Assembly: GCA_003693705.1 (NCBI GenBank)
Contig: RBZT01000689.1
Location: 1-53,322 of the forward strand
Direction of reading: 5' to 3'
Source: Polymyxa betae
Taxonomy: Eukaryota > Endomyxa > Phytomyxea > Plasmodiophorida > Plasmodiophoridae
DNA: 53,322 bases
Notes under the pieces: model-generated
Databases searched by the model: none
Told to the model about the DNA's origin: nothing
Seen by the model: only the letters and a program-made list of their open reading frames with translations
Shown: piece after piece, positions 11,390-21,049 of the stretch
How positions within the stretch are numbered: position 1 is the stretch's first letter
Layout: each line of letters starts with the position of its first letter
Position numbers and translations under genes: made by a program

Positions 11390-12865
11390 ATGCATTATGC
11401 CGCCCTTTTGTTACTGATAGCGGCTGTAGACGGGTCTCTTACATTCCTCAATGGGCCTCTATATAACCGATCCTATACATGCGTCCCCATCACTCGTTTT
11501 GTCGGTCCGCAGGACAACGTAACGGTGTCCGGCGATCTTGTTTTCATCCCAAATTTCGACGCCTGCAATCCCGTAGATCCGGACGGCACGATTCGCGGCA
11601 AAATCATTCTCATCGACGAGGGCGCCTGTAGCGTAGAGAGGATGTACGACCAGCTCGTCGCTCTTGGCATTCTGGCCATTATAGGTAGAATCTCTTTGCG
11701 GCAATCTGAATTCCCGTTAGGGTTTTTAGGGTTTAGGGTTAGGGCTTTCAGTCTCTTTTTAGGTACAGAGCTGAGGACTCCGCCCGGACTAAACTATAAC
11801 CTGCGCGACGGTCACACGCAATCCGACAATATCCTTTACGTTTCCATCACCAAGGATGATGCCATTATGCGAGCGCTGCAGTCCATGCCAGGGATTCGGG
11901 TCGTGCTGGCCCCCGACCCGAACCTCTGGGCCGCTCTGTTCGCGTCCTGGCCTTATGAGCTCTTTGTCCGATGGCTGCCGGCGTTTCTGTTTGCCTTCAG
12001 CTCGGTATTGTCCGTACGGTATCTGTACGGTCATATTCGGGTAACGTTATCCAAGTGTGGAGATGAAGGTGCGGGGGCCACGCGCTCCCGCACCAAGCTG
12101 CTTCGATTCTTCCTTCGTCATATCAACAGCAGTCATGTGGCTCTCTTCTTCCGCAGTATCGCCTCCCCGATTTTGGCGCTGAAATTCGCCCTGGCCGGCA
12201 TTCAATCGACGGCGCGATTATCGGGGTCCGTGCAGCGCGCCCTCACGCATCAGTTCAGCGCGATCACGCTCATGACGATGGTGATGGCGGCGGCCTTGTG
12301 GAATCGAACTCTGCGCCGAATCTCCCCGTCGCAGTCGTACTTGATCCGGCATCTAACGGGCAGGTTCGGGACCGCCATCGGCTACGGTCTCGCGGTCGGC
12401 GGCGAGATTGCGTGGGCCTGGATCTGGGCGACGTACTCGAATCGGAACTGGTCGTGGTTCTGGAAGCTGGACGGCAGTGTAACATTACTTTCCGAGGTCG
12501 TGATCGGGACGCAGTTCATCTGCAGCGCGCTCCGATTCCGTCACGAAATCCGCAAGAACCCGACCAGCTCCGTGACGGCCTACACGGAGCGGATGAGTCG
12601 GATCGGCTGCTGGCTGGGCCTCTCGACGCTCTGTATCGCGATCGGGACCGGTATGGCCGCCTTCTACCCCGGGTTTGGGACGCCGACCGGCTGGGCACTA
12701 ACATGGGCGATCATCTCGATCTGTCACGGAGTTAGCTGCATACTGTTAGTGTTTCTGCTCAAGCCGAAACGCGTGAATCCGACTCGGTACCTCACGACTT
12801 CGTTTCATCCAGCGGGGACACCCGTCACACCAGGCGGAGCGGCCTCTACCAAATTCCCTCAATAA
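11390..12865 (+). CDS. Secreted-side PA domain plus seven membrane helices, paralogue 2
   Basis: CDS join(11390..11684,11763..12865), 465 residues. The start at 11390 puts a clean signal peptide first (MHYAALLLLIAAVDG). Residues 70-81 read GKIILIDEGACS, and with LVALGILAIIG after it this is the hallmark of a protease-associated (PA) domain (GK-hydrophobic-RG-C, then G-A-avI). The extracytosolic part runs to about residue 165. Seven hydrophobic segments follow, starting with VRWLPAFLFAFSSVLSVRYL and ending with a helix before LLKPK. A signal peptide, PA domain and 7TM layout resembles a receptor, but no ligand or enzyme can be read from it. The 78-nt intron is a multiple of three with no stop, so it can also be read through. 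It sits at the same codon as in paralogue 1 upstream and contains telomere-like repeats. The product is probably on the plasma or endomembrane. Confidence 0.75.
   Translation: MHYAALLLLIAAVDGSLTFLNGPLYNRSYTCVPITRFVGPQDNVTVSGDLVFIPNFDACNPVDPDGTIRGKIILIDEGACSVERMYDQLVALGILAIIGRISLRQSEFPLGFLGFRVRAFSLFLGTELRTPPGLNYNLRDGHTQSDNILYVSITKDDAIMRALQSMPGIRVVLAPDPNLWAALFASWPYELFVRWLPAFLFAFSSVLSVRYLYGHIRVTLSKCGDEGAGATRSRTKLLRFFLRHINSSHVALFFRSIASPILALKFALAGIQSTARLSGSVQRALTHQFSAITLMTMVMAAALWNRTLRRISPSQSYLIRHLTGRFGTAIGYGLAVGGEIAWAWIWATYSNRNWSWFWKLDGSVTLLSEVVIGTQFICSALRFRHEIRKNPTSSVTAYTERMSRIGCWLGLSTLCIAIGTGMAAFYPGFGTPTGWALTWAIISICHGVSCILLVFLLKPKRVNPTRYLTTSFHPAGTPVTPGGAASTKFPQ
11717..11744. repeat. Telomere-like repeat array inside an intron
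   Basis: Four G-rich telomeric units of mixed length (TTAGGG, TTTTTAGGG, TTTAGGG, TTAGGG) lie in the intron 11685-11762 of the PA/7TM gene. The sequence is on the coding strand as TTAGGG, so the TTTAG parts mimic splice acceptors. Confidence 0.75.
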
Positions 12866-13976
12866 TGGTTGCAGATTGCATTGTTTATTCGCTCGTGGTG
12901 GCCGCGCTGAAACCCTAGTGCAGTGCTGTAACGTATCGTAAGAGTCGCGATAACAAATGAGAAATCATTTATTGATTGTTCACAATAAATAACAGAGGCG
13001 CCCAGGTTAATAGATTCAATCAACCTTGAATGCCGCCGTCTTCTTGAACCTTGGAGGCATCGCTCACGCTTGTCTATCATTAGCCGTAACAAACTTCACC
13101 CGATCGTTCACCGCCAACGGTTCGCGCACTTTCTTGGCGCTCGGTGACTATCTGTATGAAAGGCCACACAGTTCGAGCAGAGTGTTTTTGTCTCTCCAAA
13201 ATATGTGAAAGCCGCCGAGTTGAGGCTCAACTCGGTGCTCTCTCTAATGAAGCTGCCCTGTGGCGATTCCTCTTCGTCGTTGCCGTTTTAACACTTTATC
13301 GGCTTCACGGATATCAGAGAGTCGCCAATCTCGGGTTCGTTCATTGTAAACCCTTTCATCGCTACGCCAATCGTTTGCGTAGAAACCCTAGGTTCAGGTC
13401 TCCGACTTTCTGAAAACATAATCTCGCACTCTGGACAACTTCTGAGATACAAGATTCGTATAGTCGTCTGAGGCTGTGTACGACTTATGATCAGAATCGA
13501 GAAGGATGATGAAGTTAGGGTTAGGATTAGGGGGTCACCATCGCCCAATCTCTGTGCGCGCTGTTTGCTGTCGATTGGACAAGTTGGCGATCGCATCATG
13601 TTATGTAAAAGATTAAACTTCATTTAGGAATCAAACTAATCGCGTTCATGTTCGAGGCTCTGTTTGCGCTCAATTATACTGGTTAAGTACCATCACATCA
13701 TGATTAAGAAACGGAACAGCGAGCACGGACTTCCAAAACAAAATCGCAGAATTGAGAAATTCAAGCCAAGCGCTACGAATCACAAACAAGCTCTCTGGAA
13801 AGTAATAAATCAGAATCCTGTTCGGCCATGATGTGATATTTACATCAACGTTACCGTCCGATGCGAACATGTGGTAACGAAATAGGACGGGAATCACCCA
13901 GCCGACATCCGCCGACTGCCTCATTCTGGACCAGATCGAGAATCAACTTCCACTGCTGCATTGTCGATCATCATCA
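12866..13976. other. Intergenic; one telomere-like repeat, no gene supported
   Basis: Only short open frames are present and none has recognisable content. A telomere-like stretch lies at 13515-13532 (GTTAGGGTTAGGATTAGG). The G-rich repeat is followed by unremarkable DNA up to the OrsD-like gene. Confidence 0.4.
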
Positions 13977-14553
13977 ATGGCATCGGACTCCTCCAGATCG
14001 ACATCGCCTGGGACAGTACGGCCGTCCGCCGCTGAACAACAACAATCGGTGCCATCGCTGCCGTATCCCAGTTATCCTGGCGGTGTGCGCCGCGGTCTGA
14101 TCAAGGCCGCCGGGTACTGGTGCCGAACCTGCCATTGCGGATTCCGCGATCTCGAGGCCGTGCTGGTCCATATCCGGCAGGTGCACTGTCAAGAGGGGGG
14201 TGGCGGCCTCCCGGCCGTAACAGCCAGCTATCAAAGTGAGCAAAAGGTTGCGCTCGGTAACATTAAAACCCTTGCCGCAATTTTTCCGTTGATTTTTCAT
14301 TCGATTTCTTGATATCGTCTTGGTGTTGATGATGGCTGCTCTTTGTATGACCGGAATCGTGATAGGGCCAGTACCGCCGCCGCAGACATCGCAGCAGTAC
14401 AGAAACGTGACGCCACTGGCGCCAGTCCGCGGCGGAGTGAGCGTTTGGGAGCAGCTGCGTCAGACCCCGGTCCCAGATCTCACGGGAATTCCGCTCCTGA
14501 ACCTCCCGGATATCGACCTCGACCAGATGTCCGTCGACGAATACCTGGGCTAG
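13977..14553 (+). CDS. Small OrsD-like zinc-finger protein, copy A
   Basis: CDS join(13977..14256,14366..14553), 155 residues. The N-terminal part is Ser/Pro-rich. Then comes one Cys2-His2 finger, WCRTCHCGFRDL followed by VLVHIRQVHC, of the kind seen as the second finger of OrsD-type domains (fungal orsellinic-acid cluster protein D family). The C-terminal exon is acidic and reads QLRQTPVPDL, then LNLPDIDLDQ. The minus-strand gene at 49663-50995 has the same finger, an intron at the same codon and phase, and the same tail, so the exon structure is strongly supported. The first finger of copy B has no counterpart here. OrsD-type domains often occur with recombinase-like mobile elements, but no such enzyme is visible nearby. 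The function is unknown; binding nucleic acid or protein through the finger is an inference. Confidence 0.65.
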
Positions 14554-15237
14554 TACGGCCTCCGTAATACACCTTTTGCCGATGAGAAAATAGGAAATTT
14601 CGCTCTCGCATTGTTATTATGTGGTTGTGCGACGGATCGAGTCGCGGTAGGGCGAATTTCCCTCAGCGGAGAGCGTCACGGATCTGATGGTCGTTTTGAG
14701 AAACGTAAGCCACGTGTAGATAAAGCCGGTAACAAAATATCTGGGCTCCATCACCCCCTCGGTATCATCATGTTTCACAATCAGAGCCTCCCAGAGCCAT
14801 TTTCCCATCAAAACTGCGCGGCCTCTCAACTGCACCAAATTCAACCCTTCGAAATCCATCCTCTCCCGACGCGCGATGTGATGGTCGCGGACAGCTGAAA
14901 TCTATGCAATGCAAGATCCTGTCCGATTGGATTGGAATGTACTAGTTATTGTGCCTTTCAGAAAGGTGGGCGGCACGTTAACCCTAGTGCGGGGCACAGA
15001 CGCGAAGGTCCGTGTCCGAAAGGTTTTGCCCTGCCGATATTTTGGAAAATTTTTACAAAACGTTCTTGCAATATTGTTTAATTTTTGACTTTTTACCGTC
15101 ACGGACACCTATATTTGGCGGATACTATCTCACCCTTCCCTCTATGCCTATGGGTCCCCGACCCCAGTCTATTGGCGACCTGACTGAAATATGCGTAAAC
15201 AAAGTAAAAAAAGTTTGGTTTTACTGATCGAAGTACT
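14554..15237. other. Intergenic, no gene supported
   Basis: Open frames of up to 95 codons exist on both strands (14611-14898 plus, 14617-14859 minus), but they overlap each other and have no recognisable content or splice partners. Confidence 0.35.
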
Positions 15238-15889
15238 CTAGTTTGCATTCATTGCAGATAGAGCAGGACATTGTCCAGTATGTCCAGGACAGTAATTGTG
15301 TTGAAATTGATAATGATCAATATGAGGTCCAAATATATGAGAGAAATAATTGACATCATTTTTACAATGGTGTTCAAGACAGTATAATATTGGATTTAGA
15401 GAATCTCGGCGGTATTCTCTCAGATCAGGTGAATGAATCAGATTCCGCCGCTTCTTCAGGTAAATATTCACTCGCTGAATACACTCCAGCATGAGCTTCT
15501 GTGAAAAACTTGAACACAGTAAAACCGATCGTTTCAAAGAATATCTTAATAGACAATGAGTAAGTCCGTCTCTATCACAAACTAGCTGTGATATGATGGA
15601 ATATTTCATATCGTCACTGACAATAAGAGTCTCAAATCCGCACTGTTTACTCTTGCCTTTGTGCCTTGAGCAAAGCGTCCGAAAATCAGAATGCATAAAC
15701 GGATTTCCCCATCGACATAGAAAAGTCCGAAGATCATTCTGACAGCATATTCGAACACATGAAAGTACAGAGTAACATGTTTGCCGCAGCCAAACTCCAC
15801 AGCCTTCACGTTTCAGGTTCAGTGTCCGGTCGGTAATCTTGGCCCGACCTATTCTTAGACATAAACTGACCTCCAATATTAACTTCTGT

Positions 15890-15905
15890 AACATGGTCTT
15901 TGAAG
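15890..15905. repeat. Left target site duplication of the SINE
   Basis: AACATGGTCTTTGAAG, paired with 16429-16444. It is part of the coding frame of the interrupted minus-strand gene. Confidence 0.75.
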
Positions 15906-16428
15906 CCGCTACGCGGCTGGTGTTAGTTGGTTCATATGAGCGCAGCCACCGTGAGGTGCTGGGTTCGAATCAAGGTCAAGAATGGGTTTTTTGATCATAT
16001 ACATCATCCCAAAGCGGTACCAATTTGTGAAGTTAGAGGGGTACGTGGTGCGACTCCCTGTATGGATTGGTCCTGTGACTACCCTATTCACATTGGCAGG
16101 TCTGTACTCACTTCTACAAGTGCTCTTAGAGGCCGTTGGACATTGGCAAACCCTTCATACAAGTTGCCAGGATTTGGCAAGCCGCGAGCAAGCTCCCCTG
16201 ATGGTTGAACTGCATTTCGACATGGTCAGGCGCCCCAGTGACTGAGTCCCATCAAGGTCACCGTATCCAAGAAAGGCGAAATCTCTATGCTATGTTACTT
16301 CAAAACATATGAACTCGACAATTCCGTGAGGGGTCGGGCCCAGCGCAAGGGTTAATGCGTCGCCTACCTCACTCATATCTAAATATGGGTGTAATAAATA
16401 GATAAATCCAATCCAATCCATTCTATCC
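15906..16428 (+). mobile_element. tRNA-headed SINE with 16-bp target site duplication
   Basis: The 523-bp insert starts with a tRNA-like head: A-box TGGTGTTAGTTGG at 15918-15930 and B-box GGTTCGAATCA at 15962-15972. It ends with a LINE-like tail of short repeats (GATAAATCCAATCCAATCC at 16401-16419). It is flanked by AACATGGTCTTTGAAG (15890-15905) and AACGTGGTCTTTGAAG (16429-16444), a 16-bp duplication with one mismatch. Pol III internal promoter, simple-repeat tail and duplicated target together define a SINE mobilised by a LINE reverse transcriptase. It has no credible coding sequence of its own. Confidence 0.8.
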
Positions 16429-16444
16429 AACGTGGTCTTTGAAG
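16429..16444. repeat. Right target site duplication of the SINE
   Basis: AACGTGGTCTTTGAAG, one base different from the left copy at 15890-15905. Confidence 0.75.
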
Positions 16445-16887
16445 TTGAGATTTCCGAGGTTTCGGTCAATATGAGCTGATTACCGAGAGCTTTGATAATA
16501 ATGGGGTCTTTGGCAGCGTGTTTGTTGCCATTTGATGGGAACAATATGTTTGAATCAGTAACAAACGCGGTCTCGTCATCATCAGGCTGCTTTCTCTGAA
16601 TGACAGATTCAGTGTGAGATTCCCCATTTAATATGAATAAACCTCAACAGAAAAGCACACAGAGTAGTGTAGTCTGTGATCTTCTCCACACCAAAATCAA
16701 ACCATGTAAAAAAATCAGACAGCACGCTAAACATTGGCAGAACGAAATCCGTTGGTGGTGAACTAAATTTCAACCGTTTTTGGGAGGGATTTTCGTCATC
16801 CTGTAGAGCAGGAGGGTCCATACAGATGAGAGAGCTATCTCGGACCTGATTCATAGACGTTCCGCAGCTGACAGTTTCAATCGGCAT

Positions 16888-17460
16888 TCATTTCCGGAAC
16901 ATTTCTTATGGAGACTCCAATGATTGAAGGGATTCCCCCAGAGAGTTTGAGACCTTCGGAGGTCTTTCCGACAGCATCGCATGATACATCGCAGGACAGG
17001 ACGACACACCCCATACAGGAAATTCCGGATTTTCCGATCAACCGTCTTCCAAGCCCATTCATATTTCAGGGAGGCTCAGATCAATTTCCGGTACAGATTC
17101 GCAATCAGAATCAGCTTTTGTAATGTGCTCTTAGCAGAACGGATTCGCTTGATTTCGCTCACATCCAGATCATGTCCTTTCACATTGATAACAGCATGAC
17201 AATTGATCTTGGAGCATTGACCAGCATCATCTGAAGAGAGAGAGTGAAGTTCTTCTTTAATCTAATATACAGTCAATATCGAGCAAGACAAAAGGGCTCA
17301 CTAAATTTCACCAGAAACTTGCAGAGACTGTTATAATCATTAATATCAGTCACATCATGATTGAAGGAATACAGAAGGTCGGTTGGCGATGATGTCTCGT
17401 CAATACGAAGACGCTTCCGGGAGATAATCCCAGCTGGTTCATCATTTTGATTTGAGAATC
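16888..17460 (-). pseudogene. Tandem copy II of the SINE-interrupted gene, truncated
   Basis: Minus-strand pieces match copy I: KRLRIDETSSPTDLLYSF and DYNSLCKFLVKF (about 17440-17290) against KRLKFSSPPTDFVLPM and DYTTLCAFLLRF; SAKSTLQKLILIANL against STSKTMLQKLILEVSL; and DLRRSQTLWGNPFNHWSLHK against DLRTFLCRWGNPFMHSDFRT. An in-frame stop follows LYRKLI, and the copy ends at about 16888, where the 5' part of copy I starts. I infer an older tandem duplicate that has lost its C-terminal half. Confidence 0.5.
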
Positions 17461-18692
17461 TCAGAGATTTCTAAAACATGAAACTTGATAAGGAAACATT
17501 ACATTGATAGTTTCCTGAATAGGAGATTTGTTCCAGAGAGTCTGTAGCATTACTAAGCCCATGAATGAATGAAGCGAAGCTTTCGATAGACTCAGTATCA
17601 GGAAGGGAGTTGCTCGGCCAAACATAATCAGGCAAATGGAGTCTGAACCTCGGACTATAATACAGTAGATTCTCTTATACAATTATTTAACGAATTTCTC
17701 TGAGAACTGACAAGCCTGGATTCCGTCGATATCCGTTCAACTACAAATAACTGTTATTCTTATTTTAAGTACTGATAAACATTTTCAAAATCAGATAGGT
17801 ATTCCCAAGAATTTCCAGTTTAACAAATTATTTAGTGAAACGTTTTGTCTTCGAATTAATATTTCGTGAATGGCTTCGCCGAACAAATTTCGAACCTTTG
17901 AGCTTGATACCTGTCTGTTTCTGTGGTGAACGTTTCAATCTTAACGTTTTCTCTTCTTGACTTATATTGCGCTTTTGCTCTAATTTCACAAAAGAATCGT
18001 GATTCGTTTGAAGTTGGAGGCAGCTTTGGATGGTGACCTTGACGAGCTTGTTATGAAACGGAGCGGCACATTCCAAATGCATCGCTTTCAGTTTTGTTCA
18101 CTTAATTGTGACTGACGCTGAATGAGAAGGGGCCTTGATCTCTGATATCGTTCGTTCGCAATTGAAAACTCATCAACGAGAGTCATGGAGAGAAACCTCC
18201 CTATCACCTGCGAATTGATGCCAATGCCGATATGAAGTGCTTTCAGCGATATCATAATACAAGCCCAGGTGCTTTTACCCCACCTGCAGAGAGAAGTTCC
18301 CGCTTGCAGGGTTCTCTTATAAAACACAGTCCAAAGCACAAAAACTCTTCCAAGGCTCTTTGTCGCGAAAACTGTTCTAAACAAAGTCGCCGCCAAAACG
18401 AAAGAATAATAAGTGAGTATTGAATTTTTCAGTTCAAGCCAGGAATAAACAGAGATAAATAGGATCACGCAGTGTTCCGTTTGCGAGAACTTCACAATAA
18501 TCTGCACGCACATTTTTACTTTTCGGAACAGGGTAGAATTAGCCAGCGGCATTTCTGGCAGCGCGCAGTTATCATATTCTGCAACAGACTGGCAGCGACG
18601 CCATTTTCAAGACAAAAAACTGCGACTGTCCTGGAATTTCCGAACCGCTTGAATTGTCATTTTAGGGACTTTCTATCTGCGACATCATCATC
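17461..18692. other. No confident gene; one long minus-strand frame
   Basis: A minus-strand frame of 154 codons (18552-18088) is the longest here. It contains hydrophobic stretches (CVILFISVYSWLEL, SFVLAATLFRTVF) but no recognisable motif. A second frame at 17682-17461 may be a 5' exon of copy II. I cannot support either strongly. Confidence 0.25.
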
Positions 18693-19853
18693 ATGGTGGT
18701 CATATTCGACTGCCTCCCGGATGATATCATCCAGCAGATCATCGACGAAGTACAGGATGTGGAAACCCTAGGTCAGCTGTCCGTTACGTGTCACCGATTG
18801 CATTATCTCTGTCATATCCCGTATCTAACACAGAGTCTATTCGGCGCCCTCGTCCCCATCGCTGACATCCGTCTTCCTCCTCTCATCCATCAGCTCGCAT
18901 TCGAACTCCGTATTGCCCCGCCTGAACTCCGTCACCACTGCGCCATCACGCTCGAGGACGCCACCGGCTTGTTCGACCAGCTCACTATGAGCCATCAGCT
19001 GTTAACCGCCACCAAGATCGAATGCGTCCGGGCTCTGATTCCGTACTTCCACGCCTTCACGGACATCGTACTGGCTCCGGATTACGATCGCTGCCCCCGG
19101 GACCTGATAGCCAGGCTTGCCGACCTTCGAACTGTGCCCGATCCCGCCCTCGGCATTCCGGATTGCGTGACCCAGGCCGTACGGGCCTTCTCGATGCCCG
19201 CGGACACGAAGGGCTACACCGGGTCCACCGTCAACCGTGTGCGGCGACATTATCGGCCGCCGTTCGACCGCGTGTTCCCGCATAACGGGGCGATGGCCGC
19301 GCACATCTGCGCTTGTCACGGCGCGAGTCTGGGGCAGTACGCCGTCGTACTGGCTCTGCAACGGAACGGAATCCGGTTCGAGCTGTTCGATTTCGTCGCA
19401 CATGTCCAGTTCGACGCGGCCCGCTCGCGGCTGTTCCTGCCGCTGCTGTACTGGCCCAGGCCGGCGGCCTGCGCCTACCAGCTCGTCGTCTGGTACATCT
19501 CGCGCGGCCGCCTGGATCACGCCAAGGCCCTGTTCGGATGCCGGCGGTTCTGTCAGCAAGTCCGTGCGGACCCGATCGGATTTCTCGACTATCTGACGAA
19601 AATCGAGAACGTTGATCTGGGCGAGTTCCTGAACTACTTCGTGACGAATCCGTTCATGGAAGAGTTGGTGTCCAGGACCGATCCGAGACGTGATCATTGC
19701 CGTGCACTGTTACATCTGGCTATTATTATGAATGAGTTCCGAACTGGGATTGTTGTAATGAAACTTCCAGGTCTAGATGTTATCCATGGCCTACCACCAT
19801 CTCAATCAAGTGTATTAGATTTATTACAAAATAATAGACGGAGATTTTACTGA
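18693..19853 (+). CDS. F-box protein, paralogue 1
   Basis: A single-exon frame of 386 residues starting MVVIFDCLPDDIIQQIIDEV. An F-box spans about residues 7-45, with LPDDIIQQII, then LGQLSVTCHRLHYLC. In other eukaryotes the F-box binds Skp1 and places substrates on an SCF ubiquitin ligase, so a role as substrate adaptor is inferred. The rest has no recognised repeats, but it aligns with the F-box gene at 21436-22695, for example HYRPPFDRVFPHNG against RYPPPFNLCFPYND and ALQRNGIRFELFDF against ALLQNGLRFDLYVY. The C-terminal 40 codons are AT-richer than the GC-rich core. A perfect 86-bp tandem duplication follows just after the stop. Confidence 0.7.
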   Translation: MVVIFDCLPDDIIQQIIDEVQDVETLGQLSVTCHRLHYLCHIPYLTQSLFGALVPIADIRLPPLIHQLAFELRIAPPELRHHCAITLEDATGLFDQLTMSHQLLTATKIECVRALIPYFHAFTDIVLAPDYDRCPRDLIARLADLRTVPDPALGIPDCVTQAVRAFSMPADTKGYTGSTVNRVRRHYRPPFDRVFPHNGAMAAHICACHGASLGQYAVVLALQRNGIRFELFDFVAHVQFDAARSRLFLPLLYWPRPAACAYQLVVWYISRGRLDHAKALFGCRRFCQQVRADPIGFLDYLTKIENVDLGEFLNYFVTNPFMEELVSRTDPRRDHCRALLHLAIIMNEFRTGIVVMKLPGLDVIHGLPPSQSSVLDLLQNNRRRFY

Positions 19854-19869
19854 TATCTCCGACATCAAT

Positions 19870-20041
19870 AAATTTTTAGTTTTCGTAGACTTCCCTTAGT
19901 TGGTTGTTTGTTTATTCGGGTTGTTACGTCGTTAATTAGGTGATGTAGGGGAAACAAATTTTTAGTTTTCGTAGACTTCCCTTAGTTGGTTGTTTGTTTA
20001 TTCGGGTTGTTACGTCGTTAATTAGGTGATGTAGGGGAAAC
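19870..20041. repeat. Perfect 86-bp tandem duplication
   Basis: Two head-to-tail copies, 19870-19955 and 19956-20041, identical in every base I compared, each beginning AAATTTTTAGTTTTCG and ending GATGTAGGGGAAAC. It lies 17 bases after the F-box stop codon, so it is probably within or next to the 3' UTR. Perfect identity implies a recent event. Confidence 0.9.
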
Positions 20042-20309
20042 ATTTTCCTCTTGTGCAGGTGCTGCGAGAACGGCAGCTCGCACCCTGATTTTCACGAATA
20101 AATTTGTGAAATGCCATTGCAGTGGATTTTGTAATTGCAATACCACAAGATTCATGCTGGATATGCACCGAGACGATGCAATTTGTATTTCTATGGCTTT
20201 GAAAAGCCTTGACTGAAAAAAGATCTTTGTAAGGAGACTTCATTGTGTCTCTTGTCTGCAGAGAAAATGATTTAACATTAAAGTCATTGCGATTTGAGTC
20301 TGAATAAGA

Positions 20310-20334
20310 TCTCTCTCTCTCTCTCTCTCTCTCT
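20310..20334. repeat. CT microsatellite
   Basis: An uninterrupted run of CT, about 12-13 units. It keeps several frames open artificially. Confidence 0.9.
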
Positions 20335-20520
20335 GTCAGCAACTTCAAGACTTCGTTGCAGTCCAAACATCAATTGTATCCAGTCCTGTCAGAAACATCT
20401 TGTTGTATCATCACTTTGTCGTCCTGTTGAGGTTCATAACTATAACGCACTATCAAATCGTACTAATGATGATATAAGGGACGTCGGCCTGCATGCTGAG
20501 CCGCACTTGAACCAATCGGT

Positions 20521-20678
20521 TCAAAACTGTCCTCTTCTCAATAAAAGCAATTTCGCAACTTTGAGAAAAAAGAACGGCATTGATATCATCGAAGTTAACA
20601 GGAGACTGCGGTCAAAACTTTCCTCTTCACAAAAGAAGCCAATTCGCAGAATTTACAGAGAAGAACGGCATTAATATC
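20521..20678. repeat. Imperfect tandem duplication, period about 91
   Basis: TCAAAACTGTCCTCTTCTCA at 20521 recurs as TCAAAACTTTCCTCTTCACA at 20612, and both copies end in GAACGGCATT(G/A)ATATC. The copies are moderately diverged. Confidence 0.6.
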
Positions 20679-20842
20679 TTTCAGGAATCCGGGACTGGGT
20701 TTCTGAAAACCCTAATGTACGAAGGAGCAACGAGTCACCGAGTCTGGAACTTTCCAGAACTGAGAAGGTCAAGTGGGAAGAATGATGATTCAGCACTGAC
20801 CTCTTCGTGTGTGACGCGGTGAATCTGGAATAGAGCTCATTT

Positions 20843-21049
20843 ATGAGTCTGAACCAGACGATGGAGTCCGAGATCAGGTCCGTCAGTCGGAGACCATCCC
20901 TGCCGTTGGATCAGGCCGATCTCAGTGTCATTGTCACCAGTGTCGAAGACGATCCCGGCGTACTGGAATCGAACCAGTCCGAGACTCAAGATCAAGACGA
21001 CGCCGAATCCGATCCGTTTCAGGCCGTCGTCTGGGCCGCAGTTCTGTAG
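20843..21049 (+). CDS. Small acidic hypothetical protein
   Basis: An ATG-started frame of 68 codons with an acidic centre (ESNQSETQDQDDAESDPF) and GC-rich third positions like neighbouring genes. There is no domain, no signal peptide and no clear splice partner. It may be an orphan exon. The opposite strand is open as well (21058-20837), so this call is weak. Confidence 0.3.
   Translation: MSLNQTMESEIRSVSRRPSLPLDQADLSVIVTSVEDDPGVLESNQSETQDQDDAESDPFQAVVWAAVL

Larger units (their letters stand above)
15238..16887 (-). pseudogene. Unknown-family gene split by a SINE (copy I)
   Basis: The minus strand has a 218-codon frame (15894-15238, stop TAG) reading TLNLKREGCGVW, FLCRWGNPFMHSDFRTLC and LKKRRNLIHSP. 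Its 5' side is cut at 15905 by the SINE. On the other side of the insert (16429 upwards) the minus strand continues with KALGNQLILTETSEISTSKT, and the same SKT codons recur at 15890-15905 as part of the target duplication. Removing the element therefore restores a continuous frame. Further upstream (16830-16618) an exon carries KRLKFSSPPTDFVLPM and ITDYTTLCAFLLRF. A tandem paralogue follows at 16888-17460 and a third fragment lies near 7.4 kb. No known domain is recognised. It is Cys-rich in the middle. With the insert the gene is presumably dead unless the SINE is spliced out. Confidence 0.55.

Noticed and set aside
12298-12735. 145-codon frame overlapping the PA/7TM gene
   Set aside because: Out of frame with a gene whose membrane helices and paralogue are clear; Arg/Asp-rich shadow.
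18215-18300. LCRWGK in the frame at 18088-18552 as another copy of the 15.2 kb family
   Set aside because: Only five residues match and the surroundings do not align.
19002-19697. 231-codon minus-strand frame
   Set aside because: Shadow of the F-box gene 18693-19853, whose GC-rich third positions keep the complement open.
20294-20674. Frame beginning with a Ser-Leu repeat
   Set aside because: Created by the CT microsatellite and a tandem duplication.
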